Of a stretch of DNA of 64,000 nucleotides, positions 42,202 to 51,804 are shown piece by piece. Made by a program: the position numbers and the translations under genes. The first letter of the stretch is position 1, and every line of letters begins with the position of its first letter. The stretch comes from Mycobacterium florentinum (GTDB lineage Bacteria > Actinomycetota > Actinomycetes > Mycobacteriales > Mycobacteriaceae), in contig NZ_AP022576.1 of NCBI RefSeq assembly GCF_010730355.1, positions 5,704,001-5,768,000 of the forward strand, written 5' to 3'. The notes below the pieces were generated by a model, which was not told where the DNA came from, made no database searches, and was given only the letters and a program-made list of their open reading frames with translations.

Positions 42202-42998
42202 TGGTCTCGAATGCCCCACTGATCGGGCTGGCCAAAAAGCCGCTGGACAAACCGGTTCGCGAAGTCGGCAGCTTCATGGCGCTGGCGCTGGACACTGCTG
42301 TCCAGGCGTTCCGGCCACCGTTCTTCTGGCGCGAGGTCGTCGAGCAGTGCTGGTTCATTGCCCGGGTCGCGACCTTCCCGGCGGTCGCGCAGTCGATCGC
42401 CTTCAACGGGATGGTCGTCTTCCTCTTCGGCGTTGCAACGGTCTCCTTCGGTGCGGGTGACGTGATCGGCGCGGCCTCGGGGCTCGCGACGGTATCGCAG
42501 ATCGGCCCGGTGACCACGGTGTTCGTCCTAAGCGGCGCCGCCGCCACGGCCATGTGCGCCGATTTGGGCTCCCGAACTATTCGCGAAGAGATCGACGCGA
42601 TGCGAGTCCTGGGCATCGATCCGGTTCACCGCCTGGTGGTACCCCGGGTGGTCGCCCTCCTCATCACCGGCAATCTGATCAATGCCGTCGTGGTGATCGC
42701 CGGGCTGAGTGCGGACTACATGTTCGCGGTCTACGCGCTGAACGGTAACCCCGGTGCGTTCGCGTCGAGCCTCACGCTGCTCACCAATGGCCCCACGGTC
42801 GTTGTCAGCTTCCTCAAGGCCTCTGTTTTCGGCGTGCTCGCCGGATTGATCGCCTGTTATAAGGGAATGTCGGCCGGCGGTGGCCCGCAGGGTGTCGGAA
42901 ACGCCGTCAACGAGACCGTGGTCTTCACGTTCATGGCGCTGCTGATCGCGAACATCATCATCAGCGTCCTCACCGCGACACAGACGTTGGCGACATGA
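42201..42998 (+). CDS. yrbEA: YrbEA: MlaE-like permease of Mce lipid importer
   Basis: This 265-aa MlaE-family permease has five or six membrane helices and signature GSRTIREEIDAMRVLGIDP in the coupling-helix loop. With YrbEB it forms the inner-membrane core of the Mce lipid importer, driven by the ATPase MceG encoded elsewhere. GTG 42201 follows AGGAGGGG at six bases. It is the first gene of the operon and overlaps yrbEB by 4 nt. Confidence 0.95.
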   Translation: MVSNAPLIGLAKKPLDKPVREVGSFMALALDTAVQAFRPPFFWREVVEQCWFIARVATFPAVAQSIAFNGMVVFLFGVATVSFGAGDVIGAASGLATVSQIGPVTTVFVLSGAAATAMCADLGSRTIREEIDAMRVLGIDPVHRLVVPRVVALLITGNLINAVVVIAGLSADYMFAVYALNGNPGAFASSLTLLTNGPTVVVSFLKASVFGVLAGLIACYKGMSAGGGPQGVGNAVNETVVFTFMALLIANIIISVLTATQTLAT

Positions 42999-43858
42999 CC
43001 GCAGACGCGAAGATCGTGGTGAGTGCTCGGTACCCGCGGCTGACCCGCACCGCCAAGACATGGGCCGGCGGTTGGACCCGCCTCGGCGAGCAAATGGAGT
43101 TCTATGTCAAGGCTCTGCTTGCCATTCGCACAACCATCGTCAAATACAAATCGGAGACCTTGCGCGTCGTCTCCGAGATGAGCTTGGGCGTCGGTGCGTT
43201 GGCCCTGATCGGTGGCGAGGTCGTGATCCTCGCCGTGTTGACCGGCAGCGCGGCGGCCATCGTCGGCATCTTCGGCTACATCCAGGCCAGCAGCATCGGT
43301 GTCGGCGCGATCGCCGGATTCTTCTCGGCCTACGCCAACGTGCGCCTGCAGCTTCCGCTCATTGTTGCCAACGGCCTTGCGGCCACCATCGGTGCGGGTG
43401 CGACCGCACAACTGGGGGCGATGCGGATCAGCGAGGAGATCGATGCGCTCGAAGTCATCGGCATTCGTTCCATCCCGTACTTGGTGACGACCCGGGTGCT
43501 GGCTGGCCTGTTGGTGGTTCCGCCGCTGTACTGCATCACCTTTGTCGGATCGGTCTTTACGACTCGGAGCATCGTGCTCCTCACCTACCACCAGGGAGCC
43601 GGAGGTTTCGATCATTACTTCAATACCTTCCTGCTGCCCAGGGACGTCCTGGTGTCGGGGCTCGAATGCACGGTGCAGGCGGTGATCGTCATGCTGATCC
43701 ACACCTATTACGGCTTCACCGCCACGGGTGGGCCCGCGGGTGTCGGTGAGGCGGTCGGTCGCGCGGTTCGGGCGTCCATCGGTGTATCCATCACCCTCAC
43801 CTTCGTGCTGTCCCTGGTTCTCTACGGGCAGTCCGGCGACTTTCACCTGTCGGGTTAA
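42995..43858 (+). CDS. yrbEB: YrbEB: MlaE-like permease of Mce lipid importer
   Basis: This 287-aa second MlaE-type permease has a cytoplasmic N-terminal 30 residues, an amphipathic helix, then five helices. Signature GATAQLGAMRISEEIDALEVIGI is followed by C-terminal FTATGGPAGVGEAVGRAVRA. It pairs with YrbEA. The start ATGA overlaps the yrbEA stop; mceA begins 5 bp after its own stop. Confidence 0.95.
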   Translation: MTADAKIVVSARYPRLTRTAKTWAGGWTRLGEQMEFYVKALLAIRTTIVKYKSETLRVVSEMSLGVGALALIGGEVVILAVLTGSAAAIVGIFGYIQASSIGVGAIAGFFSAYANVRLQLPLIVANGLAATIGAGATAQLGAMRISEEIDALEVIGIRSIPYLVTTRVLAGLLVVPPLYCITFVGSVFTTRSIVLLTYHQGAGGFDHYFNTFLLPRDVLVSGLECTVQAVIVMLIHTYYGFTATGGPAGVGEAVGRAVRASIGVSITLTFVLSLVLYGQSGDFHLSG

Positions 43859-43863
43859 CGCCG

Positions 43864-45276
43864 ATGAAAAAGACACGTGCGCCGCATCCGGGTTGGTACG
43901 CGCTGATTCTGGTTGTGTTGGTTATCGCGGCAATCCCGCTATCCGTGATGGCCTTCAAGAGAGACTTCGTCGACTACGCCAACGTGACCCTGGTGTCCGA
44001 CCGGGCCGGTCTGGTGATGGACGTCAACGCGGTCGTCAAGTATCGCGGTGTGGAAGTCGGCCGGGTCTCGTCGATCGACGCGAAAAATGGCGCGACCCTC
44101 GGGCTGGAGCTCAATCCCAGTCAGCTCAGATACATTCCGGCCAACGTTGAAGCGCAGATCAGTTCGCCGACCGTCTTCGGCGCCAAATACGTCGACCTGC
44201 GCCCGCCTGCTGACCCGAGCCGCAAACGTCTCGCCGCGGGAGCGGTGTTGACCACGAACAAGGTGAGCATCGAGTCGAACACGGTGCTCAAGGATCTTGT
44301 TAACGTGCTCAACCAGATCGATCCCGCCAAGATCAACGCGGTGGTATCCGCGCTGGCGGAAGGTTTTCGCGGCAAGGGCGAAGTCATCGGCCAGGCCATC
44401 ACCGATTTCAATCAGGTGCTGATGGAGGTCAATCCCCGCAGCGAATTGCTGCGGTCCGACTGGCGCGCGTTCGGTGAGTTCAGCGACACCTACGCGGGCG
44501 CGGCGCAGAGCTTGGTGACGGTGCTGGATGCCGGGGCCGACGCCAGTACCGTCATCACGAGGCAATCCAAAGACCTTGATTACGCCCTGGTCACCCTCGC
44601 CGGGCTCGGCAAGAGCGGTAACAAGCTGTTCAGCCCGGCCAACACGACCAACCTCATCCATCTGATCAAGGAGCTCGAGCCGACGACGCGGTTGTTGATG
44701 AAATACAACCCCGAACTCACCTGTACGTTCCTCGGCGCCAAGCTCGTCATGGATCGCGGCTACGCCGACGCGTTCACGTTCAACGGGCGATCGTTCCTCG
44801 CGGACGCCGGCCTGCTTTTCGGTGACGATGCCTATAGGTATCCGGACAATCTGCCCGTCGTGGACATCAAGGGCGGTCCCGGCGGAACCCCGAGCTGCGG
44901 CTCGTTGCCCGACGTCGAGAAGAACTTCCCGCAGCGCTACCTGATCACCAACTCGGGCTTCGGTCCGGGCATAGATGTGCGACCGAACCCGGGCATCGGG
45001 TTCCCCGGCTACGCCAACTATGGGCCGGGTGGCCGCGGGACACCGTTGCCGCCGACCTTGAAGGACGAGGGCGGTCCGGCGCCAGGCCCGGTGCCGTACC
45101 CCGGGGCGCCGCCCTACGGTGCGCAGCGATACGCGCCAGATGGCACGCCGCTGTTCCCGGGTCTGCCGCCGGCTCCGCCCGCCGGACGACCGAAAGACCC
45201 AGGGATGGGCAAGCCGCCGGCCGGTTCCGAGCCATTCGTACCACCGTATCCAGGAACGCCGGCCAAGCCCCGCTAG
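43864..45276 (+). CDS. mceA: MceA: Mce-family lipid-binding protein
   Basis: This 470-aa protein has an N-terminal membrane helix (about 10-30), an MlaD/Mce domain at about 37-115 (VTLVSDRAGLVMDVNAVVKY, GVEVGRVSSID), a helical needle domain (120-300) and a long Pro/Gly-rich tail from 370. Six Mce subunits form a hexameric channel across the periplasm. The Pro-rich tail is typical of MceA and MceC and may cross the wall or contact the outer membrane. Confidence 0.94.
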   Translation: MKKTRAPHPGWYALILVVLVIAAIPLSVMAFKRDFVDYANVTLVSDRAGLVMDVNAVVKYRGVEVGRVSSIDAKNGATLGLELNPSQLRYIPANVEAQISSPTVFGAKYVDLRPPADPSRKRLAAGAVLTTNKVSIESNTVLKDLVNVLNQIDPAKINAVVSALAEGFRGKGEVIGQAITDFNQVLMEVNPRSELLRSDWRAFGEFSDTYAGAAQSLVTVLDAGADASTVITRQSKDLDYALVTLAGLGKSGNKLFSPANTTNLIHLIKELEPTTRLLMKYNPELTCTFLGAKLVMDRGYADAFTFNGRSFLADAGLLFGDDAYRYPDNLPVVDIKGGPGGTPSCGSLPDVEKNFPQRYLITNSGFGPGIDVRPNPGIGFPGYANYGPGGRGTPLPPTLKDEGGPAPGPVPYPGAPPYGAQRYAPDGTPLFPGLPPAPPAGRPKDPGMGKPPAGSEPFVPPYPGTPAKPR

Positions 45277-45308
45277 CGCACCCGACCCGCGTCCGAGAAA
45301 GGCGAACA

Positions 45309-46337
45309 TTGCACGAGAACTTCCGAGGCATATTGGTGCGGTTTGCCATCTATGCCACCGTGTGTTCGTTGGGCATTGCTTTGCTGCTTGCCGTTTTCAG
45401 TCAGTTCCGTTTCGAGGAGTCGAACAACTACAGCGCGGTTTTCGCCAACGTCTCGGGGCTGCGGGAAAACAATTTTGTCCGCATCGCGGGCGTCGAGGTA
45501 GGGAAGGTCAAGTCGATCGCCGTTCAGCCCGATTCCACGGTGCGGGTCGAATTCTCTGCGGACAATTCGGTGACGCTCACCGAGGGGAGTAGGGCGGTTA
45601 TCCGTTACGACGACCTTTTCGGGGGCAGATTCCTTGCGCTGGAGGAAGGTGCGGGGGGCGTCAAGAAACTCAACCCCGGGGCAACCATCCCGCTGGGCCG
45701 CACCCAGCCGGCACTGGATCTGGACGCGTTGATCGGGGGTCTGCGGCCCCTGTTTCGTTCGCTTGACCCCGATCAGGTCAACGCGCTGAGCGGTCAGTTG
45801 ATACAGGCGCTACAGGGCCAGGGCGCGACGATCGGATCGGTGCTGACTCAGGCGGCGTCGGTCACCGGCACGCTGGCCGATCGCGACCAGTTGTTCGGAC
45901 AACTCATCACGAACCTGAACACAGTGCTCGCTTCGGCTGGCGACCAGGACCAACAGGTCGCCAAGGCGGTGGACTCGCTATCGACGATCATGCAAACGCT
46001 CAAGGACCGACGTAACGACGTCGCGAATGGGTTCAAGGGCGCCGCGCGCCTCTTCAAGGTCGGCAACGAGGTTGTCGAGGCGGCGCGGACTCCGCTCAAA
46101 CCAGTGGTGGATGAGGGGGGCCGCGTCGCGGGAACCATCATGGCAGACAAGGACTTTGTCGACAATCTGATCAACACCCTGCCCGATGATTACCGGATCA
46201 TCGGCCGAGAGGGCCTGTACGGCGACTTCTTCACTTTCTATCTCTGCGACGCGATATTGAAGGTGAACGGCAAGAACGGACAGCCGACTTACGTGACATT
46301 GGCCAGCCAGCGTTCCGGGAGGTGCACCCCGAAATGA
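45309..46337 (+). CDS. mceB: MceB: Mce-family lipid-binding protein
   Basis: This 342-aa protein has a membrane helix at 8-30, an MlaD domain at about 35-115 (YSAVFANVSGLRENNFVRIA, GVEVGKVKSIAV) and a helical domain ending near 340 without a Pro tail. The start is TTG 45309, with GAGAAAGG six bases upstream; no ATG fits. Part of the hexameric Mce channel. It overlaps mceC by 4 nt. Confidence 0.94.
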   Translation: MHENFRGILVRFAIYATVCSLGIALLLAVFSQFRFEESNNYSAVFANVSGLRENNFVRIAGVEVGKVKSIAVQPDSTVRVEFSADNSVTLTEGSRAVIRYDDLFGGRFLALEEGAGGVKKLNPGATIPLGRTQPALDLDALIGGLRPLFRSLDPDQVNALSGQLIQALQGQGATIGSVLTQAASVTGTLADRDQLFGQLITNLNTVLASAGDQDQQVAKAVDSLSTIMQTLKDRRNDVANGFKGAARLFKVGNEVVEAARTPLKPVVDEGGRVAGTIMADKDFVDNLINTLPDDYRIIGREGLYGDFFTFYLCDAILKVNGKNGQPTYVTLASQRSGRCTPK

Positions 46338-47752
46338 TCCGTGCATACCGACGTCTCTTCGAGATGAAGCAATTCTCGGAGCGCAATCCATACAAAATCG
46401 GAATAATTGGCATGGCCGCCGTTGCGCTGGCGGTGTTCATTGCGCTGAATTACGACAAGCTGACCTTTCTCACCGGCGACAAGGAATACTCGGCATACTT
46501 CGCCGAGGCCGGAGGGCTGGAGACCAACAGCGTCGTGGAGGTCTCGGGCGCCCGCGTCGGGCGGGTGTCGTCTGTCGGCCTGGACGGACCAAAGGTATTG
46601 GTCAAGTTCCGCATTCCCGGCGACATACGCCTCGGCGACCGCACCGAGGCGTCGGTCAAATTGAAGACCCTGCTGGGCAGCAAGCTCATCGAGCTCACGC
46701 CGCGAGGTGACCGTCCGCTCACCGGGGCGATACCGCTGGAGCGGACCACGTCGGCATACCAGCTGCCCGATGTGCTGGGCGACCTTTCGAAGACGGTCGC
46801 CAAGTTGAACACCGACCAGCTGTCGACCGCGCTTTCGGTGGTGGCCAACGAATTCAATGGGACCCCACCGCAAGTCAAGGCGGCGGCAGAGGGAGTGGCT
46901 CGGTTCGCCAAGACCCTGGATGAGCGCGATAAAGAGCTGCGGAATCTGCTCGGCAACGCCGCGAAGGTGACCAAGGTCCTCGGCGATCGCAGCGAGCAGA
47001 TTGTCAACCTCGTCGGCGACACCAACATGCTGCTGGCTCGGCTCAAAGCCGAGGACCGCTACCTGGACAGAATCTTCAACGACAACAGCAATATCGTTCG
47101 GGCGCTGATGGGAATCATCGACGACAACCACGCGAACTTGAAACCCACCCTGGAGAAACTCAACGGGGTGCTTGGGCTGCTCAACAATCGCAAGGCGCGC
47201 ATCCAGGAGGCGCTTAAGGGTCTCAACAGCTTCGCCCTCGCGCTGGGCGAGGCGGTGGCCTCGGGTCCCTTCTTCAAGGCCTACCTGGTGAACCTGTTGC
47301 CGGGCCAGTTCGTCCAGCCCTTCATCGACTCCGCCTTCTCCGACCTCGGGTTGGATCCCGCGACCCTGCTGCCCTCGCAGCTCACCGATCCGCAGACCGG
47401 CCAGCCGGCCACGCCCCCGTTGCCGATGCCCTACCCGCGGACCGGTCAGGGCGGCGATCCGCGCCTGAACATTCCCGACGCCATCACCGGCAACCCCGGC
47501 GACCTCCCGTGCAGTGTCCCGGGCAGGCCGGGCGCCCCTGGCTGCTATCCGCTTCGGCCCGAACCCCCAGCGCCGCCGGCGGGCGGACCGCCGCCGGGGC
47601 CGCCGCCACTGGGTCCGGGGCCGGGCGATGCGTCGACGGGCCCGGTCCAGGAGCCCGCGCCCGGACAAGTACCACCGAACCAAGGGCCGGTGCTCGCACC
47701 GTCTGAATCATTCGGTCCCCGGCCTGGTCCTGCGCAAGGGGGCCAACAGTGA
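46334..47752 (+). CDS. mceC: MceC: Mce-family lipid-binding protein
   Basis: This 472-aa protein has a membrane helix at about 24-42 and an MlaD domain at 50-125 (YSAYFAEAGGLETNSVVEVS, GARVGRVSSVGL). Long helices follow at 140-340. A very Pro/Gly-rich tail covers the last 90 residues, with two Cys. ATG 46334 overlaps the mceB stop (ATGA); GTG 46322 is an alternative but overlaps its own ribosome site. It overlaps mceD by 4 nt. Confidence 0.93.
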   Translation: MIRAYRRLFEMKQFSERNPYKIGIIGMAAVALAVFIALNYDKLTFLTGDKEYSAYFAEAGGLETNSVVEVSGARVGRVSSVGLDGPKVLVKFRIPGDIRLGDRTEASVKLKTLLGSKLIELTPRGDRPLTGAIPLERTTSAYQLPDVLGDLSKTVAKLNTDQLSTALSVVANEFNGTPPQVKAAAEGVARFAKTLDERDKELRNLLGNAAKVTKVLGDRSEQIVNLVGDTNMLLARLKAEDRYLDRIFNDNSNIVRALMGIIDDNHANLKPTLEKLNGVLGLLNNRKARIQEALKGLNSFALALGEAVASGPFFKAYLVNLLPGQFVQPFIDSAFSDLGLDPATLLPSQLTDPQTGQPATPPLPMPYPRTGQGGDPRLNIPDAITGNPGDLPCSVPGRPGAPGCYPLRPEPPAPPAGGPPPGPPPLGPGPGDASTGPVQEPAPGQVPPNQGPVLAPSESFGPRPGPAQGGQQ

Positions 47753-49143
47753 AAACCCGCAAGTCACAGATGATCTTGGCGTCGGTGTTGGCAGTCGTAC
47801 TCGTTGCCGGGGCGGCGGCGTGGATGTGGTGGCCGAGTGAACGCACGAATGTCGTCGGATACTTCGACAACGCCAACGGCATCTTCGTCGGTGACGACGT
47901 AGTGATCCTCGGCGTATCGGTCGGCAAGATCGAGAAAATCGAGCCGCAGCCCGACCGCGTCAAGGTCTCGTTCTGGTACGACGCCAAGTACAAAGTGCCC
48001 GCCGATGCCAATGCGGTCGTGCTGTCCCCGTCGCTGGTGACGGTCCGGGCCCTTCAACTGACCCCCGTCTACACGGGAGGCCCGGCGATGACCAACGGCA
48101 CCGTGCTGCCGCTGGCTCGTACCGCCGTCCCGGTGGAGTGGGACGATCTGCGCGCGCAGCTCGAGAAGCTCACCGACGTCCTACAACCCACCCAACCCGG
48201 TGGGGTCAGCACGTTGGGCGAATTCATCGACACCGCGGCCAGCAACCTTCGCGGCCAGGGGGCCGACATCCGAGAGGCGATAATCCATCTGTCCCAGGCG
48301 GTTTCGGCGCTTGCCGATCACAGCGGCGATTTGTTCGGATCGTTCAAGAACCTGGCGGCACTGGTGCACGCGCTGCGTGACAGCGGCGGACTGCTTCGCC
48401 AACTCAACCAAAACCTGAACGCGGTGTCGTCGGCGTTGGCCGACAACGAGATTGGCGCGTACATGAAGGTGCTCAACGACAACCTCGACCCGATCATCGA
48501 CTTCCTCAATGAGCATCGTGAGACGCTGGGCGTCACGTCGGACAAGCTGGCGGAGTTGACCGATGCATTGGTGCAGAGTCTCGACGACGTGAAGCAGGCG
48601 CTGCACGTGGGGCCCAACGTGTTTCAGAACGTTTTGAACATCTATCAGCCGTCGCAGCTCGCGTTCACCGGCGCGCTGGCATTGCAGAACTTCGCCAATC
48701 CACTGCAGTTCCTGTGTTCGGCGGTGCAGGCGGCATCGAGGCTGGGTGCCGAGCAATCCGCCAAACTCTGCGTGCAATACATGGCGCCCATCATCAAGAA
48801 CCGTCAGGTTAATTTCTTGCCGCTGGGATTCAACCCATTCGTCGGGCAATCGGCGCGTCCCAATGAGGTCACTTACAGCGAGGACTTTTTGCGGCCGGAC
48901 TACATTCCGCCGTCGGGGCCGCCGCCGACGGAGGCGTTCCGTCATGTGCCGGATCCCGCAGGGCCGCTGCCGCCCGCGAACGAGATTTTCAACTACTTCG
49001 GCAACGGGATGATCAACACGAACGCGCCTTACGTACCGGCCAAACCGGCAAACCCGCTTCCGGTCGATCCGGCCAGCGGCCTGCGCTCAATGATGTTGCC
49101 GAGCGTCGTGGAAAACATGGGAGACGTCGGAGGTGGGCAGTGA
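47749..49143 (+). CDS. mceD: MceD: Mce-family lipid-binding protein
   Basis: This 464-aa protein starts at GTG in a GTGA overlap with mceC. It has a membrane helix at 8-27, an MlaD domain at about 35-110 (VVGYFDNANGIFVGDDVVIL, GVSVGKIEKIEP), helices to about 320, and a C-terminal region with paired Cys (FLCSAVQ, KLCVQY) and a moderate Pro-rich end. It is a subunit of the Mce channel. Confidence 0.94.
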   Translation: MKTRKSQMILASVLAVVLVAGAAAWMWWPSERTNVVGYFDNANGIFVGDDVVILGVSVGKIEKIEPQPDRVKVSFWYDAKYKVPADANAVVLSPSLVTVRALQLTPVYTGGPAMTNGTVLPLARTAVPVEWDDLRAQLEKLTDVLQPTQPGGVSTLGEFIDTAASNLRGQGADIREAIIHLSQAVSALADHSGDLFGSFKNLAALVHALRDSGGLLRQLNQNLNAVSSALADNEIGAYMKVLNDNLDPIIDFLNEHRETLGVTSDKLAELTDALVQSLDDVKQALHVGPNVFQNVLNIYQPSQLAFTGALALQNFANPLQFLCSAVQAASRLGAEQSAKLCVQYMAPIIKNRQVNFLPLGFNPFVGQSARPNEVTYSEDFLRPDYIPPSGPPPTEAFRHVPDPAGPLPPANEIFNYFGNGMINTNAPYVPAKPANPLPVDPASGLRSMMLPSVVENMGDVGGGQ

Positions 49144-50291
49144 GCCTCAGTAGCTGGCGCCGTTGCGGTGCGCTGCTTCTCATCACGGTGGCCGTAGCCA
49201 CGGCTTCGGGTTGTGGTGCGCTCCGGGGCTTCCGGGGCGCAAACTCGCTACCGCTGCCGGGTCGGGCGGGGGAAGGGCCGGGGTCCTACACAATCCAGGC
49301 GCAGATGCCGGATGTGCAGAACCTCAAGGAGAACTCCCGTGTCGAACTCAACAATGTGGTGATCGGCAATGTGGCCAAGGTGGAACGTCAAGGCTGGCAC
49401 GCGCTGGTCACCATGAAGATCGAGCCCGACGTCAAGCTCCCGGCAAATTCAACGGCCACGATTGGTCAGACCAGCCTGCTGGGCACGTTGCACATCGAAC
49501 TTGCCACGCCCCCCGGTGTCGCGCCGGAGGGCCGGTTGCATGACGGATCGGTGATTTCATTGTCGTCGGCCAGTGGCTACCCGACCACCGAGCAGTCGCT
49601 GGGCGCCCTGTCGCTCGTGCTCAACGGTGGCGGCTTGGGCCAGCTTCAAGACATCACCCGGGCATTGAGCACCGCGTTTACTGGTCGTGAACAAGACCTG
49701 AGAAGTCTGATTGGGCAGTTGGATAAGTTCACCGCCTACCTAGACGATCAAAAACACGACATCATCCGTGCGTTGGACAGCTTCAACAACTTGGTCGGCC
49801 AATTCGCCGAACACAAGCCGGTTCTCGATAGGGCGCTGAAGACCATTCCGGATGCGTTGGCGGTCTTGAACAACGAGCGCGGAAAGCTGGGCGAAGCCCT
49901 CGATCAATTCGGCAATGCCAGCAACCCTGGTTCGGACGTTCTCGAACAATCCAAGGACAACCTGATCAAGGAACTCGGCGATCTCGGTCCGGTCCTGAAG
50001 TCGCTAGCCAACTCCGGCGTTGCGCTAACCCGCAGCCTGGACTACCTCACGGTGCCTTTGTTCTCGAAACCGCCAGTGGCCAAATGGATCCGGGGCGATT
50101 ACGGAAACTTGACGGCGATCATCGACTTGACGCTGAGCCGCATCGACTCGTCGTTCTTCACCGGCACTCGATGGGAAGGCAATCTCACCGAACTCGAGAT
50201 GCAGTGGGGCCGCACCCTCGGGGTGATGCCCAGCCCCTACACCGCGCGCAACCCACTCGTTGCGCCCTACCAGTTCAACCAGGGGCCGTGA
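49140..50291 (+). CDS. mceE: MceE: Mce-family lipoprotein
   Basis: This 383-aa protein starts at GTG overlapping mceD. It has a signal sequence with lipobox TASGC (Cys25), so it is lipid-anchored, unlike the other Mce subunits and as expected for MceE (LprK type). MlaD domain at about 48-125 (YTIQAQMPDVQNLKENSRVE), then a long helical domain to residue 300. Subunit of the channel. Confidence 0.94.
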   Translation: MSLSSWRRCGALLLITVAVATASGCGALRGFRGANSLPLPGRAGEGPGSYTIQAQMPDVQNLKENSRVELNNVVIGNVAKVERQGWHALVTMKIEPDVKLPANSTATIGQTSLLGTLHIELATPPGVAPEGRLHDGSVISLSSASGYPTTEQSLGALSLVLNGGGLGQLQDITRALSTAFTGREQDLRSLIGQLDKFTAYLDDQKHDIIRALDSFNNLVGQFAEHKPVLDRALKTIPDALAVLNNERGKLGEALDQFGNASNPGSDVLEQSKDNLIKELGDLGPVLKSLANSGVALTRSLDYLTVPLFSKPPVAKWIRGDYGNLTAIIDLTLSRIDSSFFTGTRWEGNLTELEMQWGRTLGVMPSPYTARNPLVAPYQFNQGP

Positions 50292-50292
50292 T

Positions 50293-51804
50293 ATGCGACT
50301 GAGTCGGCGAACCATGATCACCCTGGCGATCTTCTCCGTGATTTCCATCGTCTCGGCCGGGCTGGTCGGTCTGTACTACGCACACTTGCCCGCCGTGTAT
50401 CTCGGAATCGGCCGGTACACGGTGAAGGTGCAGCTGGAGCGGGCGGGGGAGTTGTATCGCGCCGGCAACGTCACGTACCGCGGTGTCGAGGTCGGCAAGG
50501 TGTCCAAGGTGCAGCTGTCCGACTCTGGGGTCGAGGCGGTGCTCTCGCTCAACTCGGACTACAAGATCCCTGCCGATCTCACCGCGAGCGTGCACAGTGC
50601 CTCGGCGATCGGTGAGCAGTACGTGGATCTGGTGCCGCGCAGCGGCAAGGGCCCCATGCTCAAGAACGGTGACGTGATCCCGCAGGATCGGACCACCATT
50701 CCGCCGAATATCAATTCACTGCTGTTGGCGGCCACTCGCGGCCTCAACGCGATCCCGCGCGGCAACCTCAAGACGGTGGTCGACGAGTCCTACACCGCGG
50801 TGGGGGGACTCGGGCCGGAACTGTCTCGATTCATCGGCGGCGGAGCCACATTGGCCATCGACGCCCGCAAAAACCTGGACGCGATCTTGACCCTGATCGA
50901 CGAGCCGATGCCGTTGCTGGAAAGCCAGATCGACTCCGCGGATTCGATTCAGGGCTGGGCCGCGCACCTGGCCCACGTCTCCAAAGACATTCAGACGGCC
51001 GAGCAAAACGGCGGCAACTTCGGCGGATGGCTTAACAAGATCGGCCCGACGTTCGACACGATCCGCCAGGTGATCGACCGGGTTGAGCCGACGCTTCCGG
51101 ACGCGGTGTCCAACCTGGACAAGGTCGGTGAGGTCGGACTGACTTACCGCGACAACCTGGAGGCGCTGCTGGTCCAGCTGCCGCAGATTGTTGCCGACGC
51201 CCAGGCGATCCAACTGCCCGACAAGGATCTCAAGGGTCCGTATCGGGGTCTTCAACTGGACTTCAACCTGAACCTGAACTGGCCGCCTGCGTGTACGACC
51301 GGGTTCTTCCCGGTTCAGCAGCAGCGCTCGGCAGTGTTCGAGGACACTCCGCCGCGTCCGCCGGGGCTGGTGTATTGCCGGATACCGCAGGATTCGCACT
51401 TCAACGCGGTTCGCGGTGCGCGCAACTATCCGTGTGAAACACGGCCCGGCAAGCGGGCCGCTACGGTCAAGCAGTGCGAAAGCAATGAGCCCTACATTCC
51501 GCTCAACGATGGCTATAACTGGAAGGGCGATCCGAACGCGACGCTGACCGGGCAGGGTGTTCCACAATTTGATCCGGGGGAGCCGATTCCCGCGGGATTC
51601 CCCGGGGGGCCGCCGGCTCCGACGGGGCAAGCCCCAGCGGCTTCGCTGGGGCAGGCGCCGCCGATCGCGGCAGCCGAATTTGATCCGGCCACCGGGGAGT
51701 ATGTTGGTCCGGACGGGCAAAGGTACAAGCAGCCCACGCTGGCTGGGGGTGCCGGCAAGGAGCGAACATGGCAGCAAATGCTGACACCCCCGACGGGGAG
51801 CTGA
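50293..51804 (+). CDS. mceF: MceF: Mce-family lipid-binding protein
   Basis: This 503-aa protein has a membrane helix at about 10-30, an MlaD domain at 38-115 (YTVKVQLERAGELYRAGNVT, GVEVGKVSKVQL) and helices to 310. A Cys-bearing segment follows (PPACTTG, VYCRIPQ, YPCETR, KQCESN), then a Pro/Gly/Ala-rich tail. ATG 50293 is one base after the mceE stop. Its 3' end overlaps the first Mam gene by 37 bp. Confidence 0.94.
   Translation: MRLSRRTMITLAIFSVISIVSAGLVGLYYAHLPAVYLGIGRYTVKVQLERAGELYRAGNVTYRGVEVGKVSKVQLSDSGVEAVLSLNSDYKIPADLTASVHSASAIGEQYVDLVPRSGKGPMLKNGDVIPQDRTTIPPNINSLLLAATRGLNAIPRGNLKTVVDESYTAVGGLGPELSRFIGGGATLAIDARKNLDAILTLIDEPMPLLESQIDSADSIQGWAAHLAHVSKDIQTAEQNGGNFGGWLNKIGPTFDTIRQVIDRVEPTLPDAVSNLDKVGEVGLTYRDNLEALLVQLPQIVADAQAIQLPDKDLKGPYRGLQLDFNLNLNWPPACTTGFFPVQQQRSAVFEDTPPRPPGLVYCRIPQDSHFNAVRGARNYPCETRPGKRAATVKQCESNEPYIPLNDGYNWKGDPNATLTGQGVPQFDPGEPIPAGFPGGPPAPTGQAPAASLGQAPPIAAAEFDPATGEYVGPDGQRYKQPTLAGGAGKERTWQQMLTPPTGS

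Noticed and set aside
46289..47683. Long minus-strand frame opposite mceC
   Set aside because: Gln/Arg/Val-rich mirror of a high-GC gene; mceC has full family motifs on the plus strand. Other long antisense frames (5832-7058, 8057-8728, 42857-43876, 43939-45309, 50716-51777, 57084-58040) were dropped for the same reason.
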